A stretch of DNA of 64,000 bases from Elephas maximus indicus (Eukaryota > Chordata > Mammalia > Proboscidea > Elephantidae), in contig NC_064837.1 in NCBI RefSeq assembly GCF_024166365.1, positions 80,657,553 through 80,721,552 of the forward strand, read 5' to 3'. Below are positions 12,311 through 28,833 of this stretch, one piece after another; within the stretch, counting starts at the first letter, position 1, and each line of letters begins with the position of its first letter. The notes beneath the pieces were generated by a model. That model saw only the letters and a list, made by a program, of their open reading frames with translations. It was not told the DNA's origin and did not search any database. A program made the position numbers and the translations under genes.

Positions 12311-13130
12311 TCAGCTCTTTTTAGTTTCTTCCCTGTTTCTCACCTTCTCCCTCTCCTTCCTCTTGAACACCTGGCTCCACATGCCATCTTTGCTTCTTCT
12401 TGACAGACTATGAAGCACTGCTTGGATGGGGAACTGCATTCCTGGTCTGCGTCTTCACGCTGGTGGGAACCTCTGGGCCTTTTTTGTTTGTTTTATGTTT
12501 TCGTTTTGTTTTGTTTGTTTTATTTTTCTTTTCATGGCTTAGGAGCCCTTCTAGCTGGGCCGTACTGCACAGCTTGGGAGCCACTTCGCTTGATTGCTCA
12601 GCTGCATCAGTGGGATCCCTGGGGCATCAGTGGGATCCCTGGGGCATCTTTTTTTTTTTTTCCTTTTCCTTTTCCTTTCTTCATTTCTCAGTTTCTCATC
12701 TTTCTCTACTTAGCTTCTTTTCCTGTTTCCTGAATACATAACACTGTGTCCCATCTCTGCCCCTTATAGCCATGCTGTACTGTACAACTTGGGAGTCACT
12801 TCTCTGGTCTGCATAGCTATGCCAGTGGGATCACTGGGGCCATTCTTTTTTTTTCTCCTAGATTTTCCTTTTTGTTTTTCTTCATTTCTCAGTTTCTCAT
12901 CCTCTCTGCTTTCCTTCTTTTCCTGTCTCCTGAATACCTGGTGCTGTGTGCCATCTCTGCCCCTTCTAGATGAGTTGTGCCCTGAGGCCTGTTAGCCATT
13001 TCCCCAGTCCCTGGTGGGATCCCTGGGTTCATTTCTTTCTTTTTAAATTTTTATTTCTCTTTTTCTTTTTGTTTTTCTTCATTTCTCAGTTCCTCGTCTC
13101 TCTACTCCAGTGGGAAGCTCCCTCAGCACT
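12311..13130 (+). repeat. Tandem monomers of about 200 bp in the L1-C 5' UTR
   Basis: A recurring unit contains a pyrimidine-rich block with ttcatttctcagtttctcat, then cctgaatac, then ccatctctgcccctt, then a tgggagtcact or agtgggatc box and a T-rich stretch. The marker ttcatttctcag starts at about 12679, 12881 and 13078, giving spacings near 202 and 197. A diverged first copy begins near 12311. By analogy with monomeric 5' UTRs of mouse L1, these could be promoter units; this is inference. Confidence 0.75.
12605..12644 (+). repeat. Perfect 20-bp tandem duplication in the L1-C 5' UTR
   Basis: The unit catcagtgggatccctgggg occurs twice in a row (12605-12624 and 12625-12644) inside one of the larger monomers. 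Confidence 0.95.
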
Positions 13131-13373
13131 TTTTTGTGTCTCCCATTTCTCTCTCTTATTTCTTTCCCATACTCATCTTAGCTCCACACATCACCACCTC
13201 CTCTTACCCTCCTGCCTACCTGCACCTTGCGCTAAACATCATGCCCTCAGTAGCACAGGCACAGCCTACCAGAACCTGACCTTCACTGACCCTCGGCCTG
13301 CTCTGTCGGCCCCAGTATGTGCCACAAACAACCCATCCCAGCCCCTACCCTTCAGCTGGACCTGCTCTGCTGC

Positions 13374-14530
13374 ACCATAGCAAACAATATCAAAACACAT
13401 TTAAAAAAAAAAAGGGACAAGATCGTTCCAGTAGGCATCCAAAATAAAACACCAGGTGATTTTCTAGTAGAAGAAAAGGCACTAGAACTATCTGATAGGG
13501 AATTTGAATCTCTGATATTCAAAGCTATCCGAGAGTTGAAGCAAAAAGCAGACAAAAAGGGAGGAAAAAATACACAAATTCATGGAAAATGGAAGAATTC
13601 AGGAAAATAATACAGGAAAAATGTCAAAATAAATTCACAATTAGAAAACCTTACAAAAACAACAATTAGAAATCCAAAAGACAAACAAGATTTCAGAAAT
13701 AGACAGTGGCATAGAAGATCTGAGGAGCAGGTTTCAAACAATGGAAGACGGGATCAGCAAAATTGAAGACAAATCCTTGGATACAACTTTAAGGAAAAAT
13801 CAGAAAAAAGAATGAGGAAAAATGAAAAAACCCTTATATACAATAAAAAGCAAAAGTCTGTAAATATTCAGAGTTCCAGAACAGAGGGAGAAAACAGAAA
13901 ACGCAGAGAGGATCACTGAAGAACTGCTGACAGAAATCTTCCCTTAATATCATGAAAGATGAAAAGATGACCATACAAGAAACTCAACAAAACTTATGTA
14001 GGATAGACCCCAAGAGCAAATCACTAAGGAATATCATAACCACACTCACTAAAACCAAAGATAAAGAAAGAATCCTGAGAACAGCTCGAGAAAAAGAAAA
14101 AGTCACATGCAGAAGGGAAACAATAAGACTAAGCTCTCATTACTCAGCAGAAACCATGCAGGCAAGAAGGTAATGGTATAACATATATAAAAACTTGAAA
14201 AAAAATACGGAAACCCTAGTGGAGTGGTGGTTAAGACTTAAGTCTTATGGCTGCTAACCAAAAGATTGGCAGTTTGAATCCACCAGATGCTCCTTGGAAA
14301 CCCTGTGGGGCAGTTCAGCTCTGCCCTATAGGGTCACTATGAGTCAGAGTCAGCTCAACAGTGACGAGTTTTTTTTTTAACATATATATACTGCAAAACT
14401 CTCATTCAAAAATGATGGCGAAATTAGGACATTTCCAGATAAACAGAAATTAAGGGAATATATAAAAACAAAACCAAACTTGCACAGATTATTAAATGGA
14501 GTCCTTCATTTTGAGAACACACAACATCAG
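13374..14530 (+). pseudogene. L1 ORF1 relic in L1-C, interrupted by AfroSINE
   Basis: This aligns along its length with the intact ORF1 at 526-1536. Shared blocks include the N-terminal FLVEEKALELSDREFESLIFKA-like segment at about 13460-13530 and the C-terminal TKTKDKERILRTAREKEKVTCR and HYSAETMQARR at 14050-14170. The start codon position reads ATA rather than ATG, reading frames shift several times, and an AfroSINE splits the C-terminal domain. Not translatable as ORF1p. Confidence 0.88.
14209..14378 (+). mobile_element. AfroSINE inserted in L1-C ORF1
   Basis: A forward copy starting ggaaaccctagtggagtggt with a T-rich 3' end. L1 ORF1 sequence resumes right after it (catatatactgcaaaact, aligned to L1-A at about 1402). 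The insertion is therefore younger than L1-C. Confidence 0.92.
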
Positions 14531-14690
14531 ATGACACCGTAAACTACTACACAAGACCACACCAGCCAGGCACCAACCTAGGAAATGAACTCTCAAGGGT
14601 TATTCAAAACCGAAAGATTTACAACAGGGAATGAGAGAGATTAATCTGTAAGGACAACAATGTTTGAACAATAAAAGAGGGAATAAATGG

Positions 14691-14741
14691 TGTACATAGG
14701 ATTGCAATGAGTCAGAACTGACTCGACAGCACCTAATGACA
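14691..14741 (+). mobile_element. AfroSINE/RTE-type 3' tail fragment
   Basis: About 50 bases read like the shared tail: gcaatgagtcagaactgact followed by cgacagcacctaatgac. No upstream body is recognisable, so family assignment between SINE and RTE is open. Confidence 0.7.
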
Positions 14742-15024
14742 AAATTGAAACGGTGTAAGTATAGAACTTTTTACTATAGAGGAAGGCAAGGTGATACCAA
14801 GTAATAATGGAGTGGTTCAAACCTAGGAAAATAAAGGTAAATTTCAAGGTAACCGCAAAGAAAGTTAACAAACCTACTCATCAAAATAAAGAAAAACTTA
14901 AAGTCTCAGAAAAAACAAAATCTACAAAAAAAAAAATCCACAAACAAAAGGAATTCAGCACAGGAGAGTAAAAGGAACAAAGAAAAGGTCTACACCGCAA
15001 AAAAAAAAAAAAAAAAACTACAAA

Positions 15025-18815
<3,791 letters not shown>

Positions 18816-19724
18816 AAATTCATGAAAAGGTTTACAGACAAAAAGAAATAATTTTTGATGGTTACGAGGGAGGTGAGGGGTGGGAATGGAAAACCACTGA
18901 ATAGACAATAGATAAGTGGTAACTTTGGTGAAGGCTAAGACAGGAAGCAATACTGCAGAAGCCAGCACAACTTGTCCAAGGCAAGATCATGGAAGTTCCA
19001 TAGACATACCCAAACTCCCAAATTGCTGGGCTGAGGGCTGTGGGGACCATGGTCTCAGGGAACATCTAGCTCAATTGGCCTAACGTAATTTATAAAGAAA
19101 ATGTTCTACTTTGGTGAGTAGTGTCTGGGATCTTAAAAGCCTGTGAGTGGCCATTGATGATACCCCACTGGTCTCAGCCCTTTTGGAAGCAAAGAAGAAC
19201 GAAGAAAACAAAAGACACAAGGGAAAGATTAGTCCAAAGGACTATTGGACCACATCTACCCTGTCCTCTGCCAGACTGAGTCCAGTACAAGGTGGTGCCC
19301 AGCTACCACCACTGACTGCTCTGACAGGGATCACAATAGAGGGGCCCAGACAGAGGTGGAGAGAAATGTAGAACAAAATTTTAACTCACAAAAAAAAAAA
19401 AAAACAGACTTACTGGCCTGACAGAGACTGGAGAAACCCAGAGAGTATGGCCCCTGGACACCCTTTTAGCTCAGTAATGAAGTCACTCCTGAGATTCACC
19501 TTTCATCCACAGATTAGACAGGCCCATAAAACAAGAGTAAAGAGGCACTCCAGCCCAGGAGCAAGAGCTAGAAAGCAGGAAGGGACAGGAAAGCTGGTAA
19601 TAGGGTACCCAAGGTCGAGAAGGGAGAGTGTTGACCTGTCTTGGAGTTGTTAACCAATGTCATAAAATGGTATGTTCTGTAAAACTTCATCTAAAGTACA
19701 ATAAAAAAAGAAAACCCTATGGAG

Positions 19725-19790
19725 CTCAGTTTTCCTCTGACACATATGGAATCTCCTTGAGTCAGAATTGACTTGATGGCAACTGGTTGG
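19725..19790 (+). mobile_element. 3' part of the older AfroSINE split by L1-C
   Basis: This continues the SINE interrupted at 11880: ctcagttttcctctgacaca, then gtcagaattgacttgatggc and aactggttgg. Joined across L1-C, the two halves give one collinear AfroSINE. Confidence 0.88.
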
Positions 19791-19854
19791 TTAGCACAGT
19801 GTTTGAAAGGTGATCAGTGAAGTTTGTTGAAGGCTGAGCTATTAACTCTAAAAA

Positions 19855-20053
19855 TAATTGCCATTGGTTTGAATCTGACTCATGGTGACCCCATGTGTGT
19901 CAGAGTAAGACTTTGCTCCATAGGGTTTTTATGACTGATTTTTTGAACTTAGATTGCCAGATCTTTCTTCCAAGGTGACTCTAGATGGACTTGAACCTCC
20001 AGCCTTTCAGTTAGCAGCCAAGCACATTAACCATTGCACCACCCAGAGACTCC
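19855..20053 (-). mobile_element. AfroSINE, longer older form
   Basis: The reverse copy has the extra middle module (tttttgaacttagattgcca and gatctttcttccaaggtgac) absent from the short form, and ends at attgcaccacccagagactcc. It is more diverged than most short-form copies. Confidence 0.9.
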
Positions 20054-21180
20054 TTCTTACAGGTACCCCCTTCTAAGGCAGTAAGCTTATTACTTTTTTT
20101 TTTTTTTTCTATTATGGAGGGAACCTAGTTTGCTCTTTTAGGATGACATTGTCATCAGTTTTTTTTTTTTTTTTAAACAATGAAATGTATGCAGGCTCAA
20201 ACATTTTAAAATATTGATTTGTGGTTAAGTCCTACAATCAAAGAACAAAAAGTTGATTTTTCATTTTTTTGCTCTATTGTTTAGTATGAAAACATTGCAC
20301 AGAATGTTATAACAGAGTTTTCAGGAAAACATTTGGAGACAAGATTTTCACTCAAGTTTCCATCCTGACATGTTTCGTGGAAGCTCTCATTTGGTTTGCA
20401 GTTTGGTTGTCGTTCCTTTAGCATGTAAAAGATCTTGTTGCATATTTTGGAGGATTGACTGGTTTTTCGTTCCTTAATTTTTTTTATGCTACCAGGTCTG
20501 GGAAACATATCAAATATCCACTTGGAGTCAGGAGTAAAAGTAGCCACAGTACAAAAATCTCCAGAGGGAGCTGCTGAACCTGAAGAGAAAAATCTGAGCA
20601 AGGTCCAATGGTGACAGATCAAAATGGAGAGAGGCCTTGCTGCTCTGAATCCAGAGACCGCTGTGTGCCAGCCAGTCTGGTGCGGGATAAAGCTTTCCCA
20701 AGCTCCACCCAGAAGTGTGGTTGCCTTTGTCATTTTAATTGGTCTGTGTTTGTGAAGTGGGGCCTCTATTTACTCATAGCTTGGGGCTCGTGTTTACCCA
20801 GCCTGGTGGAGGCCAAGTGACAGGGGCCCTGTGGCTCTCCTGCCTTATCTGGAGGCACTTTCCTTTTCAGTGTCTGTGCCTGTCTAATTCGTGAGCTTCT
20901 GCGAAGCAAGCACAGGAGGGTACAAGGCCTACAGGGAGGAATTACACCTAATTACTCAAATAATTGCTAGGCTGTTGCCTTCTTAGTCACTGAAAATAAT
21001 TTCCAGGTCCCTGGCTTTTATAGATAGTCTTCTAGAGGCAGGAGGACACAGCCCCCTTTTTAACTCAGCCCATTCACTCACAAAATCAGAACACTCGAGC
21101 CTGCAAAATTAATAAGCACCACTTCCATTACATATATTTTAGGTTGTTGTTGCCGTGGCGATAAAGTCAGGGACATTGAA
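20054..21180. other. Apparently single-copy DNA with two poly-T tracts
   Basis: T tracts lie at about 20094-20109 and 20159-20174. A 150-codon open frame on the minus strand (20281-20733) has no recognisable domain and no exon context; I treat it as chance. Confidence 0.5.
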
Positions 21181-21540
21181 TCTCCTCTGTTGAGCCATTG
21201 TTATCATCCCTGGCCATCTGCTGCAGAGGAGTGATATTCCATCTCATTTGCATGATGACTGATATATGGGAGGTTTGGAAGGACATATGCCACAGCAATC
21301 ATGTGATGAAAATTAAAGTGAAAGTTTTGGGCCCAGAGCCGAAAAAAATCTGTGTATGCGCATGAGGCTGTTGATGTGCAAATGTGAATCATATTGAGAA
21401 GGCCTGAATAGGGAGGTGTGACGTAAAGAGGGGACACAAGCCACGCAGGTGCTTCTCTCCAAGCAGTCAAAGGCGCTGGGTGTCACATCATGGGAACTAC
21501 CTTTCAAAGAAACTGCTTTAGTGTTTCAGTTCAACACACA
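21180..21540. promoter_or_regulatory. Candidate conserved noncoding element
   Basis: Repeat-free, base-balanced block with an octamer-type ATTTGCAT at 21246-21253, an ATGCGCAT palindrome near 21356, a TGACGT-type core at about 21419 and several preserved CpGs in otherwise CpG-poor DNA. The look is that of a developmental enhancer. Conservation was not tested, so this is inference only. Confidence 0.3.
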
Positions 21541-24340
21541 AGGGAGCAGAGAAATAGAAGTTTTGGAAACAAACAAAAAAGTAAGTTTAAAACTTTTGAA
21601 CCATGTTCTGCTCACACTGCTGTTTAAGTCACTCAGGATTTTTTTTTTTAATACAAGTTTTCCTCAGTCAGAACATTTAGTTTTGTGTCTGGGGCGGGGG
21701 GCAGGGCGGAAGGTGTTAACAAAGGTTGAAGTTTGGAAATATGTGGACAGTTGTTCTAATGTTTGTTTTGAACTTCTGTTTCTGGTTTCTGCTGTGTGAC
21801 GTATACTTGGTTGTTATTTTAGATGCTATTTCTGTCTCTTTTTTTATAAAGAAAAAAAGGTTATTGTATCTTCTTGGAGAAGGATTTTGGAATAAAATGT
21901 CATGGTGCCATTGCATTTATATTGCATCAGGAACACCTTTGTCCATATACATTTTGAAATGTGCACATTTGCAACAGAGAACATTAACTATGAGATGGTG
22001 CTTAGTACACTATTTTCTTTGAAAAAAAGTCAAGTGAAATTAGTTCCTGAGATTGCAAAAATCACCAAAGGGCTCCAAAATTTGACATCTCTTTGGAAAT
22101 AAGGAGAGGAATAGAGTTGTTGAAACTATTTTCTATGTATAACCAATATTGAAAACATATTTCATGTGTTCATTTTTAAAAATCAAAATTCTCGTAGTAG
22201 ATATACATAAGGGAAAGAGATTGTGGGAGTCCCAAAGAAATTTAAATTGATAAGAATAATATTTAAAATACTGTCATTAAAATATTTAGAGAATTGAGTA
22301 AGAACAGTCTCTTTAAAAAATGATGCATTTCCTTCTTTGATAAATGTGCATGTCAGAAGGCTCTTCAGAAAGTTAGAGTCATATGAGAGGAGGCTGAAGA
22401 ATGAGGGAGTCTTAATACTAACCTTGAACAAAATTTTGCAGAAGATGATTTCAATGAAATATTACTTAAGGATAGAGAAAAATTTCAGACACCTTGACAA
22501 TAGTACTTTGCCCCCCATTCTTTTTGTCTTAACAAAGCATTTACTTAATTAAGATGCTTGCTTTGACACATGTGAAAATAACAGAAGTCTCTTACAGAGT
22601 GTAGTGCTCTTTTTTGTTCAGTTTCAAAGAACAAAGCAGTTAATAAGCAAGGTATGTGAAATAACTTTTCAAATATTGATTTTTAAGAAAGTAGCTTATT
22701 GTCAGAAAAAGTTGTTATCAACTCTCGCCTTATACCACAGCTAGCATTGTAACATCCAATAAATTAAAAAGAAAAAAAATGTTGAAGAAATCTTAAATAT
22801 AGTAAATAAATTCCAGGGAATCATCAAATTCAGAGTCTAAAATAAGATCAAAATTAGACTTTGTCTAACTTGGTTGTTTTTTATTTTTCCTTGCAAATAT
22901 CATCTGCATATTATCCTACTTTTCTGCCTGTAACCTAAGATTACCAGTGTTCTTTTTTCCTCCTTCTTCTAAATATTCAATTACTCAGGGGTGATTATTA
23001 TGTGGCCTTCTTGGTTTACTGCAATATTAGATTAATATAGATTTCTTGTGCCAAATTAGCGGAAATCACTGTTGCACATGAGAGTGATTCACTCTTTTTT
23101 AGTTGTATTTATGTCATAGAAGCAGCATCATTTAAGCTTAAAAGCTTTCCTATTTTAAATTTGGGTATACTGGACCTTGGAGAGCATAAAGCATTAAAAC
23201 ATTTCAAAGTACGTTGGAACTTTTATACGATTCTAATTTAGCTGTGCTTAAAAGAGTTTGTTTTGTTTTGTTTTGCTTTAGAGTGGTTATTATTATTCTG
23301 CTAAAATATCAACCACTAAGATTTAAGATTTAATGATTTCTGGTTGTTCCTAAATTGAACATTTCTAAGTGCAAGTTAACCAGAGAGGGGCAGAAACATT
23401 AGGAGCTGTCCATGGTGGCTGCTCCTTGAAAAGTTAACTGTTATAAAGCGCATGTCTATACATGCTGTGTAATTGGCTTTATTGCCATTTTCAAAGGTCA
23501 GGACTTAATTCTTATTAGATAAATTAACCTGGTATATAGAGCAGTTATTTTCAGGTAATGCAACAATCTTATTCCTGTAACTACATTGGAAAACCCAGCA
23601 AAACTTCAAACCTCCATAATATTAACGAATGTTCCTGGTTACAGCTTTAAAGTATTTATGAGTAAATAAGCAAAAGTCATAAGCTATTATATGTATAATT
23701 CTTTAGGTCGACATTAATATAAAAGTACAGGTCCAATAGTTTTTATGGTAGTAGGGCAACATGAACAAACACATATCCCAAAAATTTAACTTGCATGACT
23801 TTATTGCTTTCAAAATTAATTCTTGTCCTTGTGTGACCTGCCATGTCTGCTATAGAAATCCAAAAGATCATAATTGTTTGATATGAAATGCAAAGAGAAT
23901 AGTTAAATTGAAAGTTTAATATCATGAAATTCAAAATCCCAAGCGGTATATAAACATTAAAAGAAACTTTGGACTGCTAATCCTAGGAAATGAGTTTTAT
24001 GGATTGAATTCAACAAGGCTTCAGAAATGGTTCCATCTGCTGCCTAGCAGCTGGTGAAAGGATAAATTTAATTCATTAATTCATTTGGAAAAAAAGGATC
24101 CAAGTAGTAAAGACTTCATTGCTCATAATGTATGTAGGTGAAAACACAAACTGAAATCTGGTCTAATTGATCATCCTGGATAATGAGCTACATTGTCTTC
24201 CTTTTTTTGGTAAAGGTGTTAGTGATTCAGTCAATATGGTGTTAGTTTTTATGACAATAACCAATCATTTCCAATCATTTTGATGATTTTAAAAAAAACT
24301 CAGTGAAATTTAAAATAAGTCTGCTTTTAATCTAGGGAGC
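21541..24340. other. Apparently single-copy AT-rich DNA, no gene seen
   Basis: No repeat family recognised. Scattered short frames have no coding signature. Confidence 0.5.
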
Positions 24341-24369
24341 TGTAAGAATGATGTCCTTTCTTATTTTGT

Positions 24370-24431
24370 GAGTGTGCATGTGTATGGCAGTGTGTGTCTG
24401 TATGCTTGTATGTGATCACACACACACACAC
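24370..24431. repeat. Imperfect TG/CA microsatellite
   Basis: Alternating TG-rich text (tgtgcatgtgtatggcagtg) switches to (CA)n at 24418-24431. The TG-to-CA switch makes a short inverted repeat. Confidence 0.8.
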
Positions 24432-24609
24432 TGAATCACTTAAACGAACTATTTATATGAAGAAGGTCTTTTCATTTGTTAAAAATATTCAAAACTATTT
24501 AGTACTTAAGATTAATACAAGTAAAATACATTTTTAGATTCAAAATTCAGATTTACTCAAAAGTTGCAAGGTTATAAATAACACTTATTTTGTCTTCTTT
24601 CTACACTTG

Positions 24610-24775
24610 AGAATAGTTGCTCAAGGCTCTGCGTTCACTCACACCCTGCAGAGGACTTCTAAAAATAAAAAGTAGCTCATGAACTTGCTTTTGACCCAAC
24701 TCCTCTGTCATGTTAATCACTTGGCATAAGGAGGTGATATCCATGGCACCTGGAAAAGAGGTTTAATTGGCTGGA
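24610..24775. promoter_or_regulatory. Candidate conserved noncoding element
   Basis: A base-balanced, repeat-free patch with TTAATCACTTG and GGTTTAATTGG boxes. Weak evidence: it is called only from composition and homeodomain-like cores. Confidence 0.2.
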
Positions 24776-26080
24776 TAGTACAGGACTTCTTAGTATCTAT
24801 ATATAAAAATAATGGACGTTTGATGCCAAATTTCTCGAATTGTCTAATCACTTCGATGAGGTATTGGAAAATTTAAGATTGGTTGGATTCCCTTTAATTT
24901 ATAATCCCAATGGTAGATTTTTAATGGCTGGCATTTTATTGAGAGTGAGGGTTCCCTTAGTCTTACCTTTTCCAGCAAGGTAAATGTTTCCTGGTTCAAG
25001 TTAATTGATTCCTGTTGGAGAAGCGATTATACCTGAAAGTCAGTCTGCTTCAATACCCAGTGTACATTTTAGCACTTCAGGTTGGATGGTGATTTCATGA
25101 ATGGTGTTTGGACTTTTTTTCTCTGTGGCCCGTAGCTCACTGCGGTGGGTTTGTTGGATTTACGATAAAGACTCCCTTTGCACCCTGTGGGTTGGGTTAA
25201 GAATCGGGGTTTATGCATTTACTTGTACTATTGCGTTGTTTATACAGCTTTGGTTTAGTTTTGATCCTTTTTTTTTTTTTTTTTTTGCCTTTGAGGCTTT
25301 TCCACAGTGTCAGCTGCTGACTGATAGTAGGAAAACGGCCTCGTGGTGTGAATGAAAGGGACCTAGCGGTTGGTAAACAGAGATAAGGAATAAATAGAGC
25401 TCAGGCAAAAAGAGATAGTTCTGTGGGGGCCCAGATTGCTGCCAGTCTGTTCTAGGGAGATGCAGCGCCTGTCCTTTCCCAGATTAAATTAGTGTGTGAA
25501 GTCTCCAGTGACCTCCTCCCCTTCTCCCCACACTCTTTAGCCAAGCTGAACAGCCTCTGCTGTAAAGTATTCATTTTACCCAGGGACAGGCTGGACAATA
25601 GGACTCTCCCTGATACTTATGGGCAGCTGTCGTCATTTATAGTGCTTTCAGCATTTCATTTTTCATAGGATTTAAAAGGGTTTTTACCTTGTAACTGAAG
25701 AGAGGGCATAAATGCAACTTTCCCAGTGCTGAGACTGCTTGGGCGAAGAGCAGGACAAAGGTGGGGGGTGAGCTGGGAGCAGGAAGAAACTGCTAAAGAC
25801 AGCAATTCTTGTTGTTGTTGTACTCATACGATTAAATTACAGAGAAATTAAATTTCAATTTCAGGGTCCTTGCTACGAGAAAATGCCTGAAAGTTTCCTA
25901 AAATTAAGATCACCAGTGCAAACTAGAGAATTTCTCTTTGCCTGTTCTGGTCTTGTTTTTTGGCTAAATATGCATCTATTTTATTAGTTGCAAATAAAAA
26001 AGCCTGTGCGATACCTCTGTCGTCCCATTTTTTTTTTTATTTTTTAGTGATTTACTGCAAATATATTCAGCATTTGACTG
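24776..26080. other. Apparently single-copy DNA with a poly-T tract
   Basis: A T run at about 25268-25287 is the only simple feature. No exon was recognised. Confidence 0.5.
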
Positions 26081-26089
26081 ATTAAATAG

Positions 26090-26530
26090 ACCTTCGGCAA
26101 CCTTGAGGGTCACTGTGTGGAGTATGTACATAGAAAATGCATCAGCCCATTGTACCCTGGCAGCTAATGAGATTGGTCGTTAAGTAAATGACACAAAGCC
26201 TACAAAAAAAAGCTTAGCAGCTCACTAGAGTATCACAGAGTGTCCCTGCACACCACACAACGACACAAACAGTGGACTAACCTAGCCCACCCCTGCTTTA
26301 TCCTACATCACTGCTTCCCTGGTGTCAGCGTGAGAGGCAGAACAAAGGCTGGGAGGCGCTCGGTAAGTCAGTCTGGCAATTAAGCCCTAGGGAGAAAGTA
26401 GAACAAATCTTAGCTTAACCGTGGGGCTGAAAGTCTGTTTTTTGACAAGTAGGTCATAATGAGGAGATTTCGCTATCACTTCTGGAAATGCTGTTGCAGT
26501 GATCGGTGTTCTCATCTTGTTATTATCGTC
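26090..26530. promoter_or_regulatory. Candidate conserved noncoding element
   Basis: Repeat-free block with GCTAATGAGATTGG, several preserved CpGs and low AT content for the area. Conservation is untested. Confidence 0.22.
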
Positions 26531-28744
26531 GTTTGTTTTGCCGTTTCACAAAAGTTTTTTTAAATTTCCAAAGTAGAGTGTACCCCACAATGCAAGTGAA
26601 CTTGAATTTGAGAGGTAGGCTATTTGCTGGAGAAATGCCGCTTTCACCAGTAGCTGCCATTCAGGTGTGTGTTCAGGTCTGAGAAACTTTTAAATGCATG
26701 AGGCAACTTTAATTTTAGTTAGTTCTGCTTTTTTAATTAAAAGATTGGAAACCTGGGGCACGAATGTGTGCAATGAGGTTCATTCTTGTCAATACAAAAT
26801 TGTTCCATCCTCTAATATATATGCAATATCATATATGGGATAACCATTTCCTTCATCAGTATCTCAAAAATCAATCAACCAAATGCAGTAAGATAAGAAA
26901 ACAAAAGGTCCTCTTTTTCTTGACTATTCCATTTCTTTGGAAATGAAACCACTGTTTTGAATCTGTAATACCGAATACAACCAGAGGTAATTTTCTTGTT
27001 GTACTTGGGAAAATAATCAAAGCTATCCAACACTTGAACAGCATTGGCTTCGTGTGTCCCTTGAAAGAACGCATTAGCAGTTTTTAAGTATAACATTGCA
27101 GGAACCTTTTAGAGAAATATGGCAACAGGAAGTTGCCACATTTGCCTTGCTGAAATGTCTGTCTGCCTTAGGCTTGTGTATTCAGAGGATATTTAGTTCA
27201 AGAGAAGATGATATTGTTACAAGATATTCAGGTATATTAAATATTTTATTCTAAGAACTGTCAACTAACTGGACAGTTCATGGCTTGCTAAACTCTGACA
27301 ACCTCATTGAAAACATTTAAAAAGTATTGTTAACGTAAGTGTGGGGTTTTAAAATAGATATATTCATAATATCAGTGTCAGGATCCATTTTTTAAAGACA
27401 TTGTTATTTAATCTTATAAAAGCATGTCATGATCATCTGTTCATGAACTAAAGCTATATTATGTAGAAAACAGATTGCTAACTTATGTTACTTACATTGA
27501 GACAGTTTTATTTTTAGAAGAATATAGAAATATTATGATACAGATAAGTAACTTTTTTATTATTCATGAAAGATTCGTAACACAGGTTCATAGTATGATC
27601 TGGGTGGTTAGAGTTCACAAACTTATTTTTCTTTTTTTGAAGTACCTTTCCTTTTCCAAATGTGTTCCCAACATTCATTTTATTTATATAATTTATTTAA
27701 GAGTATATGTGTGTATGTAATATACATCATATGTATATTATATATTACAAATTACAAATATTGTTTTTATATAGTCACTAGAATTTAGAAAAAAATTTTG
27801 TGAAGAGAGTGGTACAGATAATAGGGTCTTCAGGTAAAATATCTGGAGGGAGGATTTACTCTGATTAGACTGAGTTCAGACTTTTCTAATATGTAATCTC
27901 ATCACCATGTCTTTCATGTGCTAGAAATTGTGGAAAAACAAAGCTACCTGAAAATGGCTCCCTAACAATCTTATTCGAACATAGAGTTATGCAACTAGTT
28001 CACTCCTTCAGGCATTGTAGGTTATTTTTCTGTACTGAATGTATCCCATTTGGATCTCATGTATTATTTGTTTTTCTGTAGTTGCTAATATTTATCATTT
28101 CAATAAAGGAATGAATTGCTCAGAAAACACAAAATCCATTTGGATGGCTGTAAACATTTTACCCAAGTCCTTACAGGACAACGAACGGTGCACAAACTTA
28201 AGTGAGGCTCATTCCTGGCTTCACTGTGGATAAAACTGAGTGGAATGACTTTCACAGAAGTGTAATTGTCATACTTCAAAACAAAGTACAGCTATCTTGT
28301 AATTAAAATAAGAGGGCACAGATCATTACTTTTTGGTTCCTGAGAATTTATTTCCACCAATGTTGTTCTTCAATTTGAAAGATTTTTTTTATTATTATTT
28401 AGCTAAGAAAATGCAGGTGGTTTTATCTGCTGCTGCTCTAACTTCCTTTCCTAAAGAAATGTGTGAAACAACTTCTGTTAACAGAAGGAAACTTTGTATT
28501 ACTGAACTATTTAAAAAAATAAGCATTATTAAAACTATTTGGTCCATAGGATTATCCTAGGTGCCGTGGGTATTATGGAGACCTCATCCCCACCCCTAAG
28601 AGTCCACAATCCAAGAAGGGCTATAAAACATGTCCTAGGGAGTGAAGCAGTGGCGATAAGTCCCCTAGGAGTGACACAAAGTGGACAGAGTCTGTGACAC
28701 CATGACGCTCCCTTCTCGAGGCAGGCTGGCACATGTTTAAAGAC
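26531..28744. other. Apparently single-copy AT-rich DNA, no gene seen
   Basis: Only short chance frames. An AT-rich patch lies at about 27690-27770. Confidence 0.5.
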
Positions 28745-28833
28745 TGGCTCTTCCACCTCCAAGTCTGAGACTTTTCATAAGTTGCTCAGCTTTTCCAGGC
28801 CTCAGTTTCCTGGTTGGTTAGATAGGGGTGGTT

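Noticed and set aside
12400..13380. Several overlapping 60-136-codon Phe/Leu/Ser-rich frames
   Set aside because: They arise from the pyrimidine-rich tandem repeats of the L1-C 5' UTR, not from a membrane protein gene.
20281..20733. 150-codon open frame, minus strand, in single-copy DNA
   Set aside because: No recognisable domain, no splice context and ordinary composition; long frames of this size occur by chance in 64 kb of six frames.
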